A stretch of DNA of 44,840 nucleotides from NCBI GenBank assembly GCA_903920865.1, contig CAIXNN010000038.1:1-44840 (forward strand), read 5' to 3'. The translations under genes and the position numbers were made by a program. This document shows positions 23,069-33,958 of the stretch, one piece after another; within the stretch, counting starts at the first letter, position 1; each line of letters begins with the position of its first letter. This DNA comes from an uncultured Actinomycetes bacterium. Its GTDB lineage: Bacteria > Actinomycetota > Actinomycetes > UBA12327. The notes below the pieces were generated by a model, which ran no database searches, was not told where the DNA came from, and saw only the letters and a program-made list of their open reading frames with translations.

Positions 23069-24349
23069 GTGGCTCGTATTGGAGAGACCGCCGATCTTCT
23101 TAAATGCTCCTTTTGTGGCAAGAGCCAAAAGCAGGTTAAGAAGCTCATTGCCGGCCCAGGTGTTTACATCTGTGACGAGTGCATCGATCTATGTAACGAG
23201 ATCATTGACGAGGAACTCAGCGAAATCGTCGAAGGTGGCCTAACCGACCTACCCAAGCCTCGCGAGATTTACGAATTCCTTGACCAGTACGTGGTTGGTC
23301 AAGACACCGCAAAGAAGGCTCTTTCGGTTGCCGTCTATAACCACTACAAGCGCATCGGCTCACCTGAGGCTGATCGTCGTGACGGCATCGAACTTATGAA
23401 GTCCAACATTTTGCTCTTGGGACCAACAGGTTCAGGTAAGACCTTGATGGCGCAGACCTTGGCGCGCATGCTCCAGGTTCCCTTTGCTATTGCCGATGCC
23501 ACCGCTTTGACTGAAGCCGGTTACGTTGGTGAAGACGTTGAAAATATTTTGCTCAAGTTGATCCAGGCCGCCGACTATGACGTCAAGAAGGCTGAAACGG
23601 GCATCATCTATATCGACGAAGTCGACAAGATCGCGCGCAAGAGCGAGAACCCCTCCATCACCCGCGATGTTTCCGGCGAAGGTGTCCAGCAGGCCTTGCT
23701 GAAAATCATTGAGGGCACCACGGCATCGGTTCCTCCTCAAGGTGGTCGCAAGCATCCTCATCAAGAATTTATCCAGATTGACACCACAAACGTTTTGTTC
23801 ATTGTTGCTGGTGCCTTCGCCGGCCTGGACACGCTCATTGAGCAGCGGGTGGGCAAGAAGAGCATTGGTTTCACCGCCGATGTTCAAACCTCTGCTGAAG
23901 CCGCGGCGGAAGCCGACATCTTGTCCCGCGTTATGCCAGAGGACTTGCTCAAGTTCGGGCTTATTCCTGAATTTGTCGGTCGCTTGCCGATTTTGACCAG
24001 CACGGTTGCCGTTGACCGTGAAGGGTTGATTCAAATCCTGACCGAGCCAAAGAACGCCTTGGTCAAGCAGTATCAAAAGCTGTTTGACCTTGATGGAGTT
24101 GAACTTGAATTTGATGAAGGCTCGCTCAACGCCATCGCAGAACAGGCTCTTGAGCGCGGTACCGGTGCCCGTGGGCTTCGAGCAATTATGGAAGAAGTCT
24201 TGCTTTCGGTGATGTATGAAGTGCCATCACGCGAAGACGTGGGACGTGTTGTGGTGACTGAAAAGGTCGTCCTCGAACACCTGCCGCCAACCATGGTTCT
24301 TCGGGACAAGCCAAAGCGGGCTAACTCCAAGGAAGAAAAGTCGGCTTAA
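23069..24349 (+). CDS. clpX: ATP-dependent Clp protease ATP-binding subunit ClpX
   Basis: This AAA+ unfoldase feeds substrates to ClpP1P2. The N-terminal zinc-binding domain has four cysteines (KCSFCGKSQ...[13 protein letters not shown]), with Walker A GPTGSGKT, Walker [14 protein letters not shown], pore loop GYVGEDVE, sensor regions and the IGF-like ClpP-docking loop [32 protein letters not shown]. The length of 426 aa is normal. It starts at GTG after AGGAAAGG. The stop codon overlaps that of convergent valS. Confidence 0.97.
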   Translation: MARIGETADLLKCSFCGKSQKQVKKLIAGPGVYICDECIDLCNEIIDEELSEIVEGGLTDLPKPREIYEFLDQYVVGQDTAKKALSVAVYNHYKRIGSPEADRRDGIELMKSNILLLGPTGSGKTLMAQTLARMLQVPFAIADATALTEAGYVGEDVENILLKLIQAADYDVKKAETGIIYIDEVDKIARKSENPSITRDVSGEGVQQALLKIIEGTTASVPPQGGRKHPHQEFIQIDTTNVLFIVAGAFAGLDTLIEQRVGKKSIGFTADVQTSAEAAAEADILSRVMPEDLLKFGLIPEFVGRLPILTSTVAVDREGLIQILTEPKNALVKQYQKLFDLDGVELEFDEGSLNAIAEQALERGTGARGLRAIMEEVLLSVMYEVPSREDVGRVVVTEKVVLEHLPPTMVLRDKPKRANSKEEKSA

Positions 24350-26913
24350 GCTTCTTGCGCAGCAAGAACAACCTCGGCTGAAATGCCGCCATCGGTTGAT
24401 TCGTTGTACGTCACCGCTGCAATTCGGCCAACTGCTTTCAAGTCGGCTTCAATCACCGTCAATGCCGCAATCTGTTCTGCTCTTGCATGCACGATTACCG
24501 ATTCAACATCGGCTCGCATGGAAACTTGCGCATCTGATTTCGCCCGGCGGATGATGGAAAGCAACGCTGCCATGGTCTCCATCAAACTCGGATCGCCATC
24601 GTTGGCTAGTTCCTTGACCTGATCTGCATCAGGCCAGCTGCTGCGGTGGATCGATCCTTCTTGCCACCAGGACCATGCCTCTTCGGTGACAAAGGGCAAG
24701 GTGGGAGCAAACAATCTCAAGATGACTGACAAAACAGCGGCCAATGTTGCATGTGCTGACGCCGCGGCCTCAGGCCCTTGGCCACCGTAGGCGCGGTCCT
24801 TGACTAATTCGACGTAGTCATCGCAGAAGGCCCAAAAGAAGGTCTCAGCAACTTCGAGCGCTCGGCTGTAGTCGTACTGCTCAAACGCAGCACTTGCCCG
24901 AGATGCCACGGTGGTGAGTTGGGCAAGGAGTGCGCGATCGAGTGGGTGCGTGATAGCCGATGGGTTTTCAGTGGCTCCCAAGCTGATAGCAAATTTGGAG
25001 GCGTTCAAGATTTTGATGGCAAGCCGGCGGCCAACCTTCATCTGCTGAACGTCAAATGCTGTATCGGTACCAGGCCGGCCACTTGCTGCCCAGTAGCGCA
25101 CAGCATCAGAGCCATGTTCTTCAAGCAGTCCCATCGGGGTCACGACATTGCCCTTGGACTTACTCATCTTTTTGCGGTCAGGGTCAAGAATCCAACCCGA
25201 GATCGCAGTATCGCTCCACGGGACGCCGTCTGATTCGGCATTGGCTCGCACCACGCTTGAGAACAACCAAGTGCGGATGATGTCGTGGCCCTGCGGCCGC
25301 AGGTTCATCGGATAGACACGTTCAAACAAATCGTTGTCACGCTCCCAGCCGCCCGCAATCTGCGGTGTCAGGGATGAGGTAGCCCAGGTATCCATCACAT
25401 CGGGATCGCCTATGAAGCCATTGGCCACTCCGCGCTGCTGCGGGGTAAAGCCTGCGGGGCACTCCGATTGCGGGTCGATAGGAAGGTCAGCTTCATCAGG
25501 AACCATGGGCTGGTCATAGATCGGTTCAGCGTTTGCATCAAGGCGGTACCACAGCGGGAATGGCACACCAAAGAAGCGTTGGCGAGAAATCAGCCAGTCT
25601 CCGTTGAGCCCTTCAACCCAGTTGTCATAGCGAGCCTTCATATAAGCCGGATGCCAGGTGATTTCGTTGGCGCGCTCAAGCAGTGCATCGCGCAAGATGG
25701 CATCGCGCCCACCATTGCGTAGGTACCACTGTCGCGTGGTGACAATCTCTAGTGGCTTGTCACCCTTTTCAAAGAACTTCACCGGGTGATTGATGGCACG
25801 GGGCTCGCCAATAAGTTCGCCGCTGGTGCGCAGCATCTCGACGATGGTTTCCTTAGCCGTGAAGACTGTTGAGCCGGCTAAGCGCGCATATGCGGCTCGC
25901 GCCTGCGCACCTTGGATCGCCTCTGGAACATCGGCGATGATTCGGCCGTCCCAGCCGATGATGGGTCGAGTATCGAGTTGAAGCTCGCGCCACCACGTGA
26001 CGTCGGTCAGGTCACCGAAGGTACACACCATCGCAATACCGGTGCCCTTCTCAGGGTCGGCCAGGCGGTGAGCCTTTACTTCGACTTCCACATCAAAAAT
26101 GGGCGTGCGCACAGTGGTGCCGAATAGGCCTTGGTAGCGCGCGTCATCAGGGTGGGCCACCAAAGCCACACAGGCGGCTAGGAGCTCGGGGCGCGTGGTG
26201 TCAATAACGACATCGCCTTGACCATCGCTGCGGTGGAAGGCCAACTGGTGGTAGGCCCCTGGCCGTTCGCGGTCTTCGAGTTCGGCCTGCGCTACGGCAG
26301 TGCGAAAAGTGACGTCCCACAAGGTGGGCGCTTCGATTTGGTAGGCCTCACCGCGAGCAAGGTTGCGCATAAATGCTCGCTGTGATGTGGCCCGCGAATT
26401 TGCGTCGATCGTTTGGTAACTGTGCGACCAGTCAACAGAGAGTCCAAGTCGTCGCCACACGGACTCAAAGACCTTTTCATCTTCCACAGTCAGGTGTTCG
26501 CACAGTTCGATGAAGTTTCTGCGAGAAATCGGGATTTGAACTTTGCCCGGCTCAGCTGGGGGAGTGAAATCCGGATCGTAGGGAAGGGATGGATCGCAGC
26601 GAACTGAGAAATAGTTTTGAACTCGACGCTCGGTGGGAAGTCCGTTGTCATCCCAGCCCATCGGATAAAACACTTCACGACCGCTCATCCGCTGGAATCT
26701 GGCGATGGTGTCGGTATGGGTGTACGAGAACACGTGGCCTACGTGCAGGGACCCGCTGGCAGTGGGAGGAGGAGTGTCAATTGAGTACACCTGGTCGCGA
26801 GTGGCGGTTCGATCAAAGCGGTAAACCCCCTGGCTTTCCCAAGATTGTGACCAGCGCTCTTCAAGCCCGTCGATCGTGGGCTTGTCGGGAATCTTTGATC
26901 CTGGCTCAGTCAT
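24346..26913 (-). CDS. valS: Valyl-tRNA synthetase
   Basis: This class I aminoacyl-tRNA synthetase charges tRNA-Val and edits misactivated threonine. The HIGH-type motif is [21 protein letters not shown] and the KMSKS loop is [13 protein letters not shown]. The CP1 editing domain (about 200-400) and the C-terminal anticodon-binding domain (ARALLAQL...[31 protein letters not shown]) are present. The form without a long C-terminal coiled-coil arm and with 855 aa is the shorter valS type of actinobacteria. I set the start at the ATG 26913 (MTEPGSK); the track's 26958 start is upstream of the likely promoter. A TAAGAT box lies 8 bases before this ATG, which implies a leaderless mRNA. Confidence 0.95.
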   Translation of the reverse strand: MTEPGSKIPDKPTIDGLEERWSQSWESQGVYRFDRTATRDQVYSIDTPPPTASGSLHVGHVFSYTHTDTIARFQRMSGREVFYPMGWDDNGLPTERRVQNYFSVRCDPSLPYDPDFTPPAEPGKVQIPISRRNFIELCEHLTVEDEKVFESVWRRLGLSVDWSHSYQTIDANSRATSQRAFMRNLARGEAYQIEAPTLWDVTFRTAVAQAELEDRERPGAYHQLAFHRSDGQGDVVIDTTRPELLAACVALVAHPDDARYQGLFGTTVRTPIFDVEVEVKAHRLADPEKGTGIAMVCTFGDLTDVTWWRELQLDTRPIIGWDGRIIADVPEAIQGAQARAAYARLAGSTVFTAKETIVEMLRTSGELIGEPRAINHPVKFFEKGDKPLEIVTTRQWYLRNGGRDAILRDALLERANEITWHPAYMKARYDNWVEGLNGDWLISRQRFFGVPFPLWYRLDANAEPIYDQPMVPDEADLPIDPQSECPAGFTPQQRGVANGFIGDPDVMDTWATSSLTPQIAGGWERDNDLFERVYPMNLRPQGHDIIRTWLFSSVVRANAESDGVPWSDTAISGWILDPDRKKMSKSKGNVVTPMGLLEEHGSDAVRYWAASGRPGTDTAFDVQQMKVGRRLAIKILNASKFAISLGATENPSAITHPLDRALLAQLTTVASRASAAFEQYDYSRALEVAETFFWAFCDDYVELVKDRAYGGQGPEAAASAHATLAAVLSVILRLFAPTLPFVTEEAWSWWQEGSIHRSSWPDADQVKELANDGDPSLMETMAALLSIIRRAKSDAQVSMRADVESVIVHARAEQIAALTVIEADLKAVGRIAAVTYNESTDGGISAEVVLAAQEA

Positions 26914-26921
26914 GATTGGCA

Positions 26922-26927
26922 ATCTTA
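26922..26927 (-). promoter_or_regulatory. Likely -10 box of valS (leaderless)
   Basis: TAAGAT on the minus strand, 8 bases before the valS ATG. TTGGGC 16 bases further upstream (26949 to 26944) may be the -35. Confidence 0.5.
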
Positions 26928-26936
26928 TTGACCGCG

Positions 26937-26942
26937 TACAGT
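26937..26942 (+). promoter_or_regulatory. Likely -10 box of folC (leaderless)
   Basis: TACAGT, 8 bases before the GTG at 26951. It lies within the spacer region of the opposing valS promoter, so both promoters are packed into 37 bases. Confidence 0.5.
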
Positions 26943-26950
26943 TGCCCAAC

Positions 26951-28375
26951 GTGAGCACTCTCGAAGGCGACGATGTCGGCGCAAACGCGCAGAAGACTCG
27001 CGATCAGCTCGTGGGCAGGTTCGCGCAGATCCAGGAGAGTCTGAACAACCGTTGGCCTGAAGACAAAATTGAGCCGAGTTTGGAGCGAGTAGCCCGGGCC
27101 GTCGAACTTCTGGCCGACCCACAGTCGAGCTTTCCCACAATCCATGTGGCTGGGACTAATGCCAAAACCTCAACGGTTCGCCTGATTGATCAGCTTGCTC
27201 TCACGCTTGGCTTGCGAACAGGTCGCTTCACGAGCCCACACCTAGAGAGTGTTCGTGAGCGCATTTCTATCGCCGGTGAACCCATCGCGATCGAGCGCTT
27301 AGTTGAAAACTTTGATGACATCGCGCCGTACGTTGAAATCGTTGACGCGGAAAGTATTGGCCAGGGTGGCCCTGCCATGTCCACCTTCGAAGTCTTAACA
27401 GTTCTTGCCTTGGCTAGTTTTGCCGAAGCACCCGTTGATGCTGCGGTGGTTGAAGTGGGGATGGGCGGACGTTGGGATGCCACCAATGTCATTGACGCCA
27501 GCGTTTCGGTCATCACTCCCATTGGCCTTGATCATTCCGAGTACCTAGGTGACACGTTGGAACAGATCGCTGGTGAAAAGGCCGGCATCATCAAGCCCGG
27601 CGGCATCGTGGTGGTTGCGCAGCAAGACCCCGCCGTTATGGAAGTTATCGTCCAACGTGCGCGTGAGGTTGGAGCTGAACTGATTCAAGAAGGGGTGGAT
27701 TTCCAGGTGACTGATCGCCAACTTGCAGTCGGTGGACAACTGATCGCCGTTGCTGGTCTTGGCGGGCTCTACGACGAAATATTTCTACCGCTGCACGGGG
27801 AACATCAAGCGCACAATGCTGCTGTTGCCTTGGTGGCTTTTGAAAGTTTCCTTGGTGGGGGGCACCAACGGCTCGATGTGAGCCTGGTGCGTGAAGCGTT
27901 TGCTCAGGCAACCTCACCGGGTCGCTTGGAAATCATTCGCCGATCGCCGACCATCTTGGTCGATGCCGCGCATAACCCACATGGTGCGCGAGCCACCGCT
28001 GAGGCACTTCGCGAGTCATTTGATTTCGGCTCCATCGTTGCCGTCCTTGGCGTGATGCAGGACAAGGATGTCGAAGGAATCGTTACTGCTTTTGCTGATG
28101 GGGTGGACGTCGTCGTGGCCACCGCGGCCCACGACCCACGGGCCATGCCAGCACAGCAAGTAGGGCAAGTGTGCGCACAGGTGTTGGGCGCCGATCGAGT
28201 GGTCGTGGTTCCAGACCTTATTGATGCGCTGGAAGCTGCGGTTGCACTGGCTGATGATGCAACAAATGCCGGTTCTGAATCGGCGGCCGTTGTTGTGGTT
28301 GGTTCGGTGGCATTAGCCGGTCAAGCGCGCGCATTGCTACGGCGCGCACGTGGGATCAGTGGTGATGATCTGTGA
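26951..28375 (+). CDS. folC: Folylpolyglutamate synthase / dihydrofolate synthase
   Basis: This Mur-ligase-family enzyme adds glutamate to dihydropteroate and to folates. The ATP site is [17 protein letters not shown], followed by [15 protein letters not shown], then [42 protein letters not shown] and [14 protein letters not shown]. Its Walker-like loop reads GTNAKTST where GTNGKGS(T/V) is usual, a small deviation that is also seen in other actinobacterial FolC as far as I recall. I set the start at GTG 26951, because the longer forms (26876, 26912) overlap divergent valS and its promoter. That gives 474 aa. The end overlaps the DUF4233 gene by GTGA. Confidence 0.93.
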   Translation: MSTLEGDDVGANAQKTRDQLVGRFAQIQESLNNRWPEDKIEPSLERVARAVELLADPQSSFPTIHVAGTNAKTSTVRLIDQLALTLGLRTGRFTSPHLESVRERISIAGEPIAIERLVENFDDIAPYVEIVDAESIGQGGPAMSTFEVLTVLALASFAEAPVDAAVVEVGMGGRWDATNVIDASVSVITPIGLDHSEYLGDTLEQIAGEKAGIIKPGGIVVVAQQDPAVMEVIVQRAREVGAELIQEGVDFQVTDRQLAVGGQLIAVAGLGGLYDEIFLPLHGEHQAHNAAVALVAFESFLGGGHQRLDVSLVREAFAQATSPGRLEIIRRSPTILVDAAHNPHGARATAEALRESFDFGSIVAVLGVMQDKDVEGIVTAFADGVDVVVATAAHDPRAMPAQQVGQVCAQVLGADRVVVVPDLIDALEAAVALADDATNAGSESAAVVVVGSVALAGQARALLRRARGISGDDL

Positions 28376-28698
28376 GAGCGCTAGCTTCTGCTGTCCTTGC
28401 CTTTGAGTCCATAGTTTTGGCACTGGCAATTCCGGTTGCGATTACGATTTACAACGTTGATGCGGCAAAGGCCGGTTGGGTTGGTGGATTGCTCGCAATC
28501 TCATGTCTGCTCGTCGTTGGATGTTTGAGATTTTCGTGGGCAATCCCTGCAGGCTGGCTTATTCAAGGTGCGGCACTGGCGGCTGGCTTTGTGGTCCCGC
28601 CGATGTTTTTCCTTGGCGCAATGTTTGCCCTCTTGTGGTGGTGGGCTTTAAAACTCGGTCGAATGCAAGAGCACGCCCAGGTACCTGATCAGGACTGA
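28372..28698 (+). CDS. DUF4233 membrane protein
   Basis: This 108-aa protein has three to four hydrophobic segments (about residues 5-28, 35-55, 58-80 and 78-95) and a short charged C-terminus. The FESIVLALAIPVAIT start and a W-rich end (FALLWWWALKLGRM) fit DUF4233, which in actinobacteria almost always lies between folC and ndk. The function is unknown. It is coupled to folC by a 4-base overlap. Confidence 0.85.
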   Translation: MRALASAVLAFESIVLALAIPVAITIYNVDAAKAGWVGGLLAISCLLVVGCLRFSWAIPAGWLIQGAALAAGFVVPPMFFLGAMFALLWWWALKLGRMQEHAQVPDQD

Positions 28699-28722
28699 AC
28701 GCAGCGGTCCACAGCGGCCGGG

Positions 28723-28728
28723 TAGACT
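28723..28728 (+). promoter_or_regulatory. Possible -10 box of ndk
   Basis: TAGACT lies 59 bases before the ndk ATG. TGGAGA just upstream of the ATG is the ribosome-binding site, so this transcript would have a leader of about 50 bases. Confidence 0.35.
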
Positions 28729-28787
28729 GTGCTTGTTGTTGAACCGCTTTTCATCCGATGCAGATCGCACCCAGCCTGGAGATTTAG

Positions 28788-29198
28788 ATGTCTGAACGCA
28801 CCCTTGCTTTGGTTAAGCCGGACGGGGTAGCCCGCGGACTTTCCGGTCAAATTCTCGATCGCATTCAGCGCAAGGGGTACTCAATTGTGGCCCTTGACCT
28901 GCGCACGCTGGATGAAGCAACCGCCAAAGCTCACTATGGCGAACACGACGGCAAGCCCTTTTTTGACGAGCTGGTCTCCTTTATTACCTCCGGTCCCTTA
29001 GTTGCGGCCGTTCTTGAGGGACCTGAGGTGATCACCGCATGGCGCACCTTGATGGGTGTTACTGACCCCATTAAGGCCGCCCCAGGCACGATTCGTGGCG
29101 ACCTTGCCACGCAAATGAGTGAAAATCTGGTCCACGGCTCGGATTCTGTTGAGTCCGCGGCGCGTGAGATTGCACTATTTTTCCCAGGCCTGAGTTAA
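28788..29198 (+). CDS. ndk: Nucleoside diphosphate kinase
   Basis: This enzyme transfers the terminal phosphate of ATP to other NDPs through a phospho-histidine. The product, 136 aa, starts [22 protein letters not shown] and carries the active-site [20 protein letters not shown] with the catalytic His in VHGSDS. The [14 protein letters not shown] and [16 protein letters not shown] motifs are complete. Its place between the folC-DUF4233 pair and the mre/rne region matches other actinobacteria. Confidence 0.97.
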   Translation: MSERTLALVKPDGVARGLSGQILDRIQRKGYSIVALDLRTLDEATAKAHYGEHDGKPFFDELVSFITSGPLVAAVLEGPEVITAWRTLMGVTDPIKAAPGTIRGDLATQMSENLVHGSDSVESAAREIALFFPGLS

Positions 29199-29272
29199 GC
29201 GTCGGGTCCGCTGGGTATTGTGAAGGCCTTACTTGCGCTTGTGATCGCGCTTAATTTGGAGGGCCGTTTCTA

Positions 29273-30304
29273 ATGGCAAACAGGATGTCATTTATTGGTC
29301 GAGACATGGCTGTCGACCTGGGTACGGCTAACACCTTGGTTTATGTCCGCGGTCGCGGCGTGGTTCTCAACGAGCCATCTGTGGTGGCTATCAACCAGAC
29401 CACCCGAAGTGTGTTGGCCGTTGGCCTCGAAGCTAAGAACATGATCGGTCGCACGCCTGGCAACATCGTGGCCCAGCGCCCGCTCAAAGACGGTGTGATC
29501 GCCGACTTCGATTCCACTGAGCGCATGCTGCGTTACTTCATCCAAAAGGTCCACACCCGCCGCCACTTGGCTAAGCCGCGCATCGTGATCTGCGTTCCTT
29601 CGGGAATCACCGGTGTTGAGCAGCGAGCCGTTAAGGATGCTGCCTATGCAGCCGGTGCTCGCAAGGTGTACATCATTGAAGAGCCGATGGCTGCAGCCAT
29701 TGGAGCCGGACTTCCCGTTCACGAGCCGGTAGGAAACATGGTCGTTGACATCGGTGGTGGAACCACTGAAGTTGCGGTCATCTCGTTGGGTGGCATTGTC
29801 ACTGCGAAGTCAGTTCGCATCGCTGGCGATGCATTGGACACGGCAATCATTGATTACATCAAGAAGGAGTACAACCTCCTGCTCGGTGAACGAACTGCAG
29901 AGCAAATCAAAATGTTGATCGGTTCGGCATTCCCGCTTGAAGATGACCCGATGGCTGAGATTCGCGGTCGCGACCTCATGTCAGGCCTGCCAAAGACCTC
30001 ACTGGTGGCCAGCGAAGAGATTCGACGCGCTATTGAAGGTCCGGTTACCGCCATTGTCGATGCCGTCAAGACCACGTTGGACCAAACCCCGCCGGAACTT
30101 TCAGGTGACCTGATGGAACACGGCATCGTGCTCACCGGTGGTGGAGCCTTGCTCAAGGGTCTTGATGAGCGCATTCGTCATGAAACGGGTATGCCCGTGC
30201 ATGTGGCTGATAAGCCGTTGGATTGCGTGGCTATTGGTTCCGGTAAGTGTGTTGAAGAGTTTGAGTCCCTTCAGCAAGTGCTCATCTCCGAGCCGCGCCA
30301 CTAA
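29273..30304 (+). CDS. mreB: Rod shape-determining protein MreB
   Basis: This actin-like ATPase organises lateral cell-wall synthesis. The N-terminus [33 protein letters not shown], phosphate-2 region [18 protein letters not shown] and adenosine motif [18 protein letters not shown] are all present; the length of 343 aa is normal. GGAGGG at a good distance precedes the ATG. It leads the mreB-mreC-mreD-mrdA-rodA cluster, indicating a rod-shaped cell or one with MreB-dependent wall thickening. Confidence 0.97.
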   Translation: MANRMSFIGRDMAVDLGTANTLVYVRGRGVVLNEPSVVAINQTTRSVLAVGLEAKNMIGRTPGNIVAQRPLKDGVIADFDSTERMLRYFIQKVHTRRHLAKPRIVICVPSGITGVEQRAVKDAAYAAGARKVYIIEEPMAAAIGAGLPVHEPVGNMVVDIGGGTTEVAVISLGGIVTAKSVRIAGDALDTAIIDYIKKEYNLLLGERTAEQIKMLIGSAFPLEDDPMAEIRGRDLMSGLPKTSLVASEEIRRAIEGPVTAIVDAVKTTLDQTPPELSGDLMEHGIVLTGGGALLKGLDERIRHETGMPVHVADKPLDCVAIGSGKCVEEFESLQQVLISEPRH

Positions 30305-30348
30305 CGAAGGGTGCTGGGCAGGTTGTCTACCTCGCCCGTTAGGTCACG

Positions 30349-31314
30349 ATGATGCGATCACGCCGCGCACGACTTGCGTTAGCTATAGCGGTCTTGGTCA
30401 GCATCACCTTCATTATTTTGAGTGCACGCGGAAGTTCGACCACGGCCCGCGATACCGGCTCAAGCGTTTTCGGTCCCTTTGAAAGATTGACTTCATCGGT
30501 TACTAAGCCGATTGGAAATTTCTTCAGTTCCCTAACTCGGATACGCAGCAATGAGAAAACCATCAGCGACCTACAACAAAAAAACGCCGCCCTGCAATTT
30601 GATAACCGCGTTCTCGATGGGCAGTCAGCGCGCGGACGGCAACTGCAGTCGTTGCTGAAGACTGCTGGCATTGGTCAATTAACGATCGTTCCTGCACAGG
30701 TGATTGCTGTTGGGCCATCACAGGGATTTGCTTGGTCGATCACCTTGGATGCCGGTTCCCGCGATGGGGTGAAAACGGGTCAGTGTGTGATCAATGGCGA
30801 TGGCCTAGTCGGACGAGTCAGTAGTGTGGGCCGAAGTACGTCCACGGTCTTGCTGGCCATTGACCCATCCTCCTCGATTGGTGCCCGGGCGGCTAAGTCT
30901 TCACAAATTGGCATTGCCACTGGGGATGGACTAGCTGGTTTGACGTTCCAATTACTTGACCCGATGGCCCCCTTGAAAAAGGGCGATTCGCTGCTCTCCT
31001 TTGGCTCAAAAAATAAGCAACCATTTCTTCCCGGTATTCCGTTGGGGACAATTACTGACATCAAGGGTGCAACCGGATCACTGACGCGGATCGCCATCGT
31101 GCAACCCTTTGTTGATTTTTCCGGACTCGATGTCGTGGGCATCGTTGTTGCTATCCCTGATCGCGATCCGCGCGATTCTCTCCTACCAAGTTCGCCCAAG
31201 CCTGCGCCAACGGTCACGATCACTATCTCGCCAACATCGGGCGCATCAAGCACGCCGCCTTCATCGGCTAGGCCAACTCCGAGCACCCCGACTCCTAAAC
31301 CATCCAAGAGTTAA
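30349..31314 (+). CDS. mreC: Rod shape-determining protein MreC
   Basis: MreC is a bitopic membrane protein that scaffolds the elongasome. A single N-terminal membrane segment (about 7-25) is followed by a coiled coil (IRSNEKTISDLQQKNAALQFDNRVLDGQ) and the beta-rich domain with VIAVGPSQGFAWSITLDAGSRDGVKTGQCVINGDGLVGRV. The last 45 or so residues are rich in Pro, Ser and Thr (PTVTITISPTSGASSTPPSS), a low-complexity outer tail. Two ATG codons in tandem at 30349 and 30352 are both possible starts. The gap to mreD is 2 bases. Confidence 0.93.
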   Translation: MMRSRRARLALAIAVLVSITFIILSARGSSTTARDTGSSVFGPFERLTSSVTKPIGNFFSSLTRIRSNEKTISDLQQKNAALQFDNRVLDGQSARGRQLQSLLKTAGIGQLTIVPAQVIAVGPSQGFAWSITLDAGSRDGVKTGQCVINGDGLVGRVSSVGRSTSTVLLAIDPSSSIGARAAKSSQIGIATGDGLAGLTFQLLDPMAPLKKGDSLLSFGSKNKQPFLPGIPLGTITDIKGATGSLTRIAIVQPFVDFSGLDVVGIVVAIPDRDPRDSLLPSSPKPAPTVTITISPTSGASSTPPSSARPTPSTPTPKPSKS

Positions 31315-31316
31315 CG

Positions 31317-31838
31317 ATGTCACTTTTTTGGCGTCGTTTCCTTGTGGCTGGGATTTGGATCGTTGCCGCAATTGTCATTCAAAATGTCATCCTCAGTCAA
31401 TTGCCACTGCCCGGCGCAACACCTGATCTATTGCTGGTGCTCGTCGTGGGTTGGGCCATGACCAAGGGATCGCTTGAAGGGGTCATCGTTGGTTTTGTTG
31501 CGGGATTAATGCTGGACGTCATTCCGCCGGCCGTGGGAACAGTTGGGGTTTGGCCGCTCATTCTTGCCGTCGTTGGCTACTTCGTCGGTTTGGCCGCCGA
31601 TGACGGCCAGCGTTCGGCCATCACGCCATTGGTCATTGTCGCTTTGGCCTCGGTTGCCTCAATGGGTGCCTATTTATCCGTGTCGGTCCTGCTGGGAACC
31701 AGCCCAATGACTTCGGCGTCAGAGATCATCGGGCAACTGTTTACGCAGGGTCTTTATGCTGTTGCCTTAGCGCTTGCTGTTCTGCCGGCCTTATCACTTT
31801 CGATAAGGCGCATTGAACCGACTTCCCCGCGCTGGTAG
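31317..31838 (+). CDS. mreD: Rod shape-determining protein MreD
   Basis: This polytopic membrane protein of 173 aa has about five hydrophobic segments. The N-terminal AAIVIQNVILSQLPLPGATPDLLLVLVVGWAMTKGSLEGVIVGFVAGLMLDVIPP is typical of MreD. It works with MreC and RodA/PBP2. The position directly after mreC and 14 bases before mrdA supports the assignment. Confidence 0.9.
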   Translation: MSLFWRRFLVAGIWIVAAIVIQNVILSQLPLPGATPDLLLVLVVGWAMTKGSLEGVIVGFVAGLMLDVIPPAVGTVGVWPLILAVVGYFVGLAADDGQRSAITPLVIVALASVASMGAYLSVSVLLGTSPMTSASEIIGQLFTQGLYAVALALAVLPALSLSIRRIEPTSPRW

Positions 31839-31852
31839 CCAGGAGGGTTTCA

Positions 31853-33958
31853 GTGAGCGACAGATCGCGGTTGCGCCTGCTGGTACTCCAAGTGCTCGCG
31901 CTGTCCTTGATGCTCACTCTCTTTACGCGGCTCTTTTTTCTCCAAGTGGTCAATGGCGATCAATATCAAAAAGCAGCGGCTAATAACCGGACTCGGGAAG
32001 TGGTCACTCCAGCTGTTCGAGGGTTAATCCTCGATTCCCAAGGCCGGGTGTTGGCCGGAAATCGCACAACGATCGTGGTTTCGGTTGATCGATCGGTTAT
32101 CAAGAAACAGAAGGATCGCGGGCAAGGGGTCATTACACGTTTGGCCAAAACCTTAAATGTGAAAGTTACCGGCCTTCGTGGTGCTTTGACCTTGTGCGGA
32201 ACCAAGGGTGCAGCTAAACCTCCGGTCTGTTGGAACGGATCCCCCTACCAACCCATCCCAGTAGCCAAGGATGTTTCCACGGACGTGGCCTTGAGCATTA
32301 TGGAACGGCGCGAACTTTTCCCTGGTGTTACCGCTGAGCTGTCAACGATTCGAAATTACCCGAGCGTGAGCGGAGTAAATGCCGCGCACGTGTTGGGTTA
32401 CCTCGGCCCCATTACGGAAAAAGAGTTACAAGCCGACACATCGGGCTTGTTGCGCACCGACCTTGTGGGGCGTGCCGGCCTTGAGGACACCTACGACTCC
32501 TACCTACGCGGAGTTCCTGGATTTACAACGTTGGCGGTAGATAATTCGGGCTCGGTGACCGGAACTGCTTCAACGACCGATTCGGTGCCAGGTGATTACC
32601 TGGTCACCAACATTGATGCCAAAGTCCAAGCAGTAGCCGAGAAGGCCCTAGCCACCCAGATTCAGGCTGCCCGCGCTGGTAAGACCTATAAATGTGGTGG
32701 CGGTTGTCGTGCTGATTCCGGCTCGGTGATTGTGCTCAATGCTCGCACCGGGGCTGTCGTGGCTATGGCGAGTTACCCGACCTATGACCCGTCGGTGTGG
32801 GTTGGCGGTATTTCACAGAAGCAGTACAGCTCTTTGACCAGTGCAAAATCAAACACGCCGCTGTTAACGCGGGCATGGTCTGGTGAGTACATCCCGGCCT
32901 CAACCTTCAAGGTGATCTCCACATCTGCGGCTGTGCGGGCTGGCGAAAACCTCAATGGCCTGTATGACTGTTCGAAGCAATACAAAGTCGGAAACTTGAC
33001 CAAGCAAAACTTTGAGTCCGAAGCCTTCGGTCCGATTTCGATTGAACGAGCCATCGAAGTTTCATGTAACACCGTGTTCTACGGACTTGGTTATGACGCG
33101 TGGGTTCGCGATGGTGGAATCACACCGAAGGGCGGCGGCGCCGATGAGTGGTTTGTGCGAACGGCTCGAGACTTTGGCTTGGGTTCGCTGACCAATGTTG
33201 ACCTTCCCAGCGAAAGCGCCGGTCGAATTGTTGGTCGAGCAGATGTGCTTAAGCGCTGGAAAGAAAACAAGGGCATCTACTGCAAGCGGGCAAAAAATGG
33301 ATACCCCGAGGTGCGTGATCGCACGCGCGCGAAATTCCTCACCGAACTTGCCAAGGAAAATTGTGTTGACGGCGGTACCTATAAGGGTGGATATGCCGCT
33401 GACTTCGCCATTGGACAGGGGGAGACTGCTGTCACTCCGCTGCAAATGGCCACGATCTACGCGGCCATTGCCAACGGAGGCACGCTGTGGCAGCCCCAGG
33501 TTGCCAAAGCCGTGCTTTCTCCCACCGGCAAGGTGTTGAAAACCTTTCAACCCAAGGCTCAGGGCAAACTTCCAGATTCAGCGGCGACCCTTGGCTACAT
33601 TCAGCGCGCACTGCGAGGGGTGGCCACGGTGGGAACTGGAAGCAATCTGTTTAAAGATTTCCCGGTAGCTGTGTCAGCAAAGACCGGTTCCGGACAGGTC
33701 ACTGGAAAAGATGACACTTCCTGGTTTGATTCCTATGCGCCAAGTAATAATCCGCAATATGTTGTCGTCATGATGGTCTCCCAAGGTGGCACTGGGGCTG
33801 GCACCAGTGGACCTGGTGTGAAGAAGATCTATGAGGCGCTGTTTGGCGTTAACGGGAAAACAGCAAATCCAGCGAAGTCTGTTTTGCCCGGTGGAAGGTT
33901 GCCCACGGGTCTGCCGAGCATTCGCTCAACTGGGACCATCGTTGGACCATCACGATGA
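31853..33958 (+). CDS. mrdA: Penicillin-binding protein 2 (elongasome transpeptidase)
   Basis: This class B PBP of 701 aa cross-links lateral-wall peptidoglycan. It has an N-terminal membrane anchor (about 6-26) with FTRLFFLQVVNGDQYQKAAANNRTREVVTPAVRGLILD, the class B pedestal. The transpeptidase motifs are SxxK in PASTFKV, SxN in VSCNTVFYG and KTG in SAKTGSGQV. The C-terminal tail after KKIYEALFG is short and low-complexity. The GTG start is preceded by AGGAGG. The stop overlaps the rodA start by ATGA, so polymerase and transpeptidase are co-translated. Confidence 0.94.
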   Translation: MSDRSRLRLLVLQVLALSLMLTLFTRLFFLQVVNGDQYQKAAANNRTREVVTPAVRGLILDSQGRVLAGNRTTIVVSVDRSVIKKQKDRGQGVITRLAKTLNVKVTGLRGALTLCGTKGAAKPPVCWNGSPYQPIPVAKDVSTDVALSIMERRELFPGVTAELSTIRNYPSVSGVNAAHVLGYLGPITEKELQADTSGLLRTDLVGRAGLEDTYDSYLRGVPGFTTLAVDNSGSVTGTASTTDSVPGDYLVTNIDAKVQAVAEKALATQIQAARAGKTYKCGGGCRADSGSVIVLNARTGAVVAMASYPTYDPSVWVGGISQKQYSSLTSAKSNTPLLTRAWSGEYIPASTFKVISTSAAVRAGENLNGLYDCSKQYKVGNLTKQNFESEAFGPISIERAIEVSCNTVFYGLGYDAWVRDGGITPKGGGADEWFVRTARDFGLGSLTNVDLPSESAGRIVGRADVLKRWKENKGIYCKRAKNGYPEVRDRTRAKFLTELAKENCVDGGTYKGGYAADFAIGQGETAVTPLQMATIYAAIANGGTLWQPQVAKAVLSPTGKVLKTFQPKAQGKLPDSAATLGYIQRALRGVATVGTGSNLFKDFPVAVSAKTGSGQVTGKDDTSWFDSYAPSNNPQYVVVMMVSQGGTGAGTSGPGVKKIYEALFGVNGKTANPAKSVLPGGRLPTGLPSIRSTGTIVGPSR

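Noticed and set aside
23432-24076. 214-aa minus-strand ORF
   Set aside because: It is antisense to clpX and has no family features; a shadow of codon bias.
30780-31307. 175-aa minus-strand ORF opposite mreC
   Set aside because: It is antisense to the coding region and reflects the Pro/Thr/Ser-rich tail of MreC.
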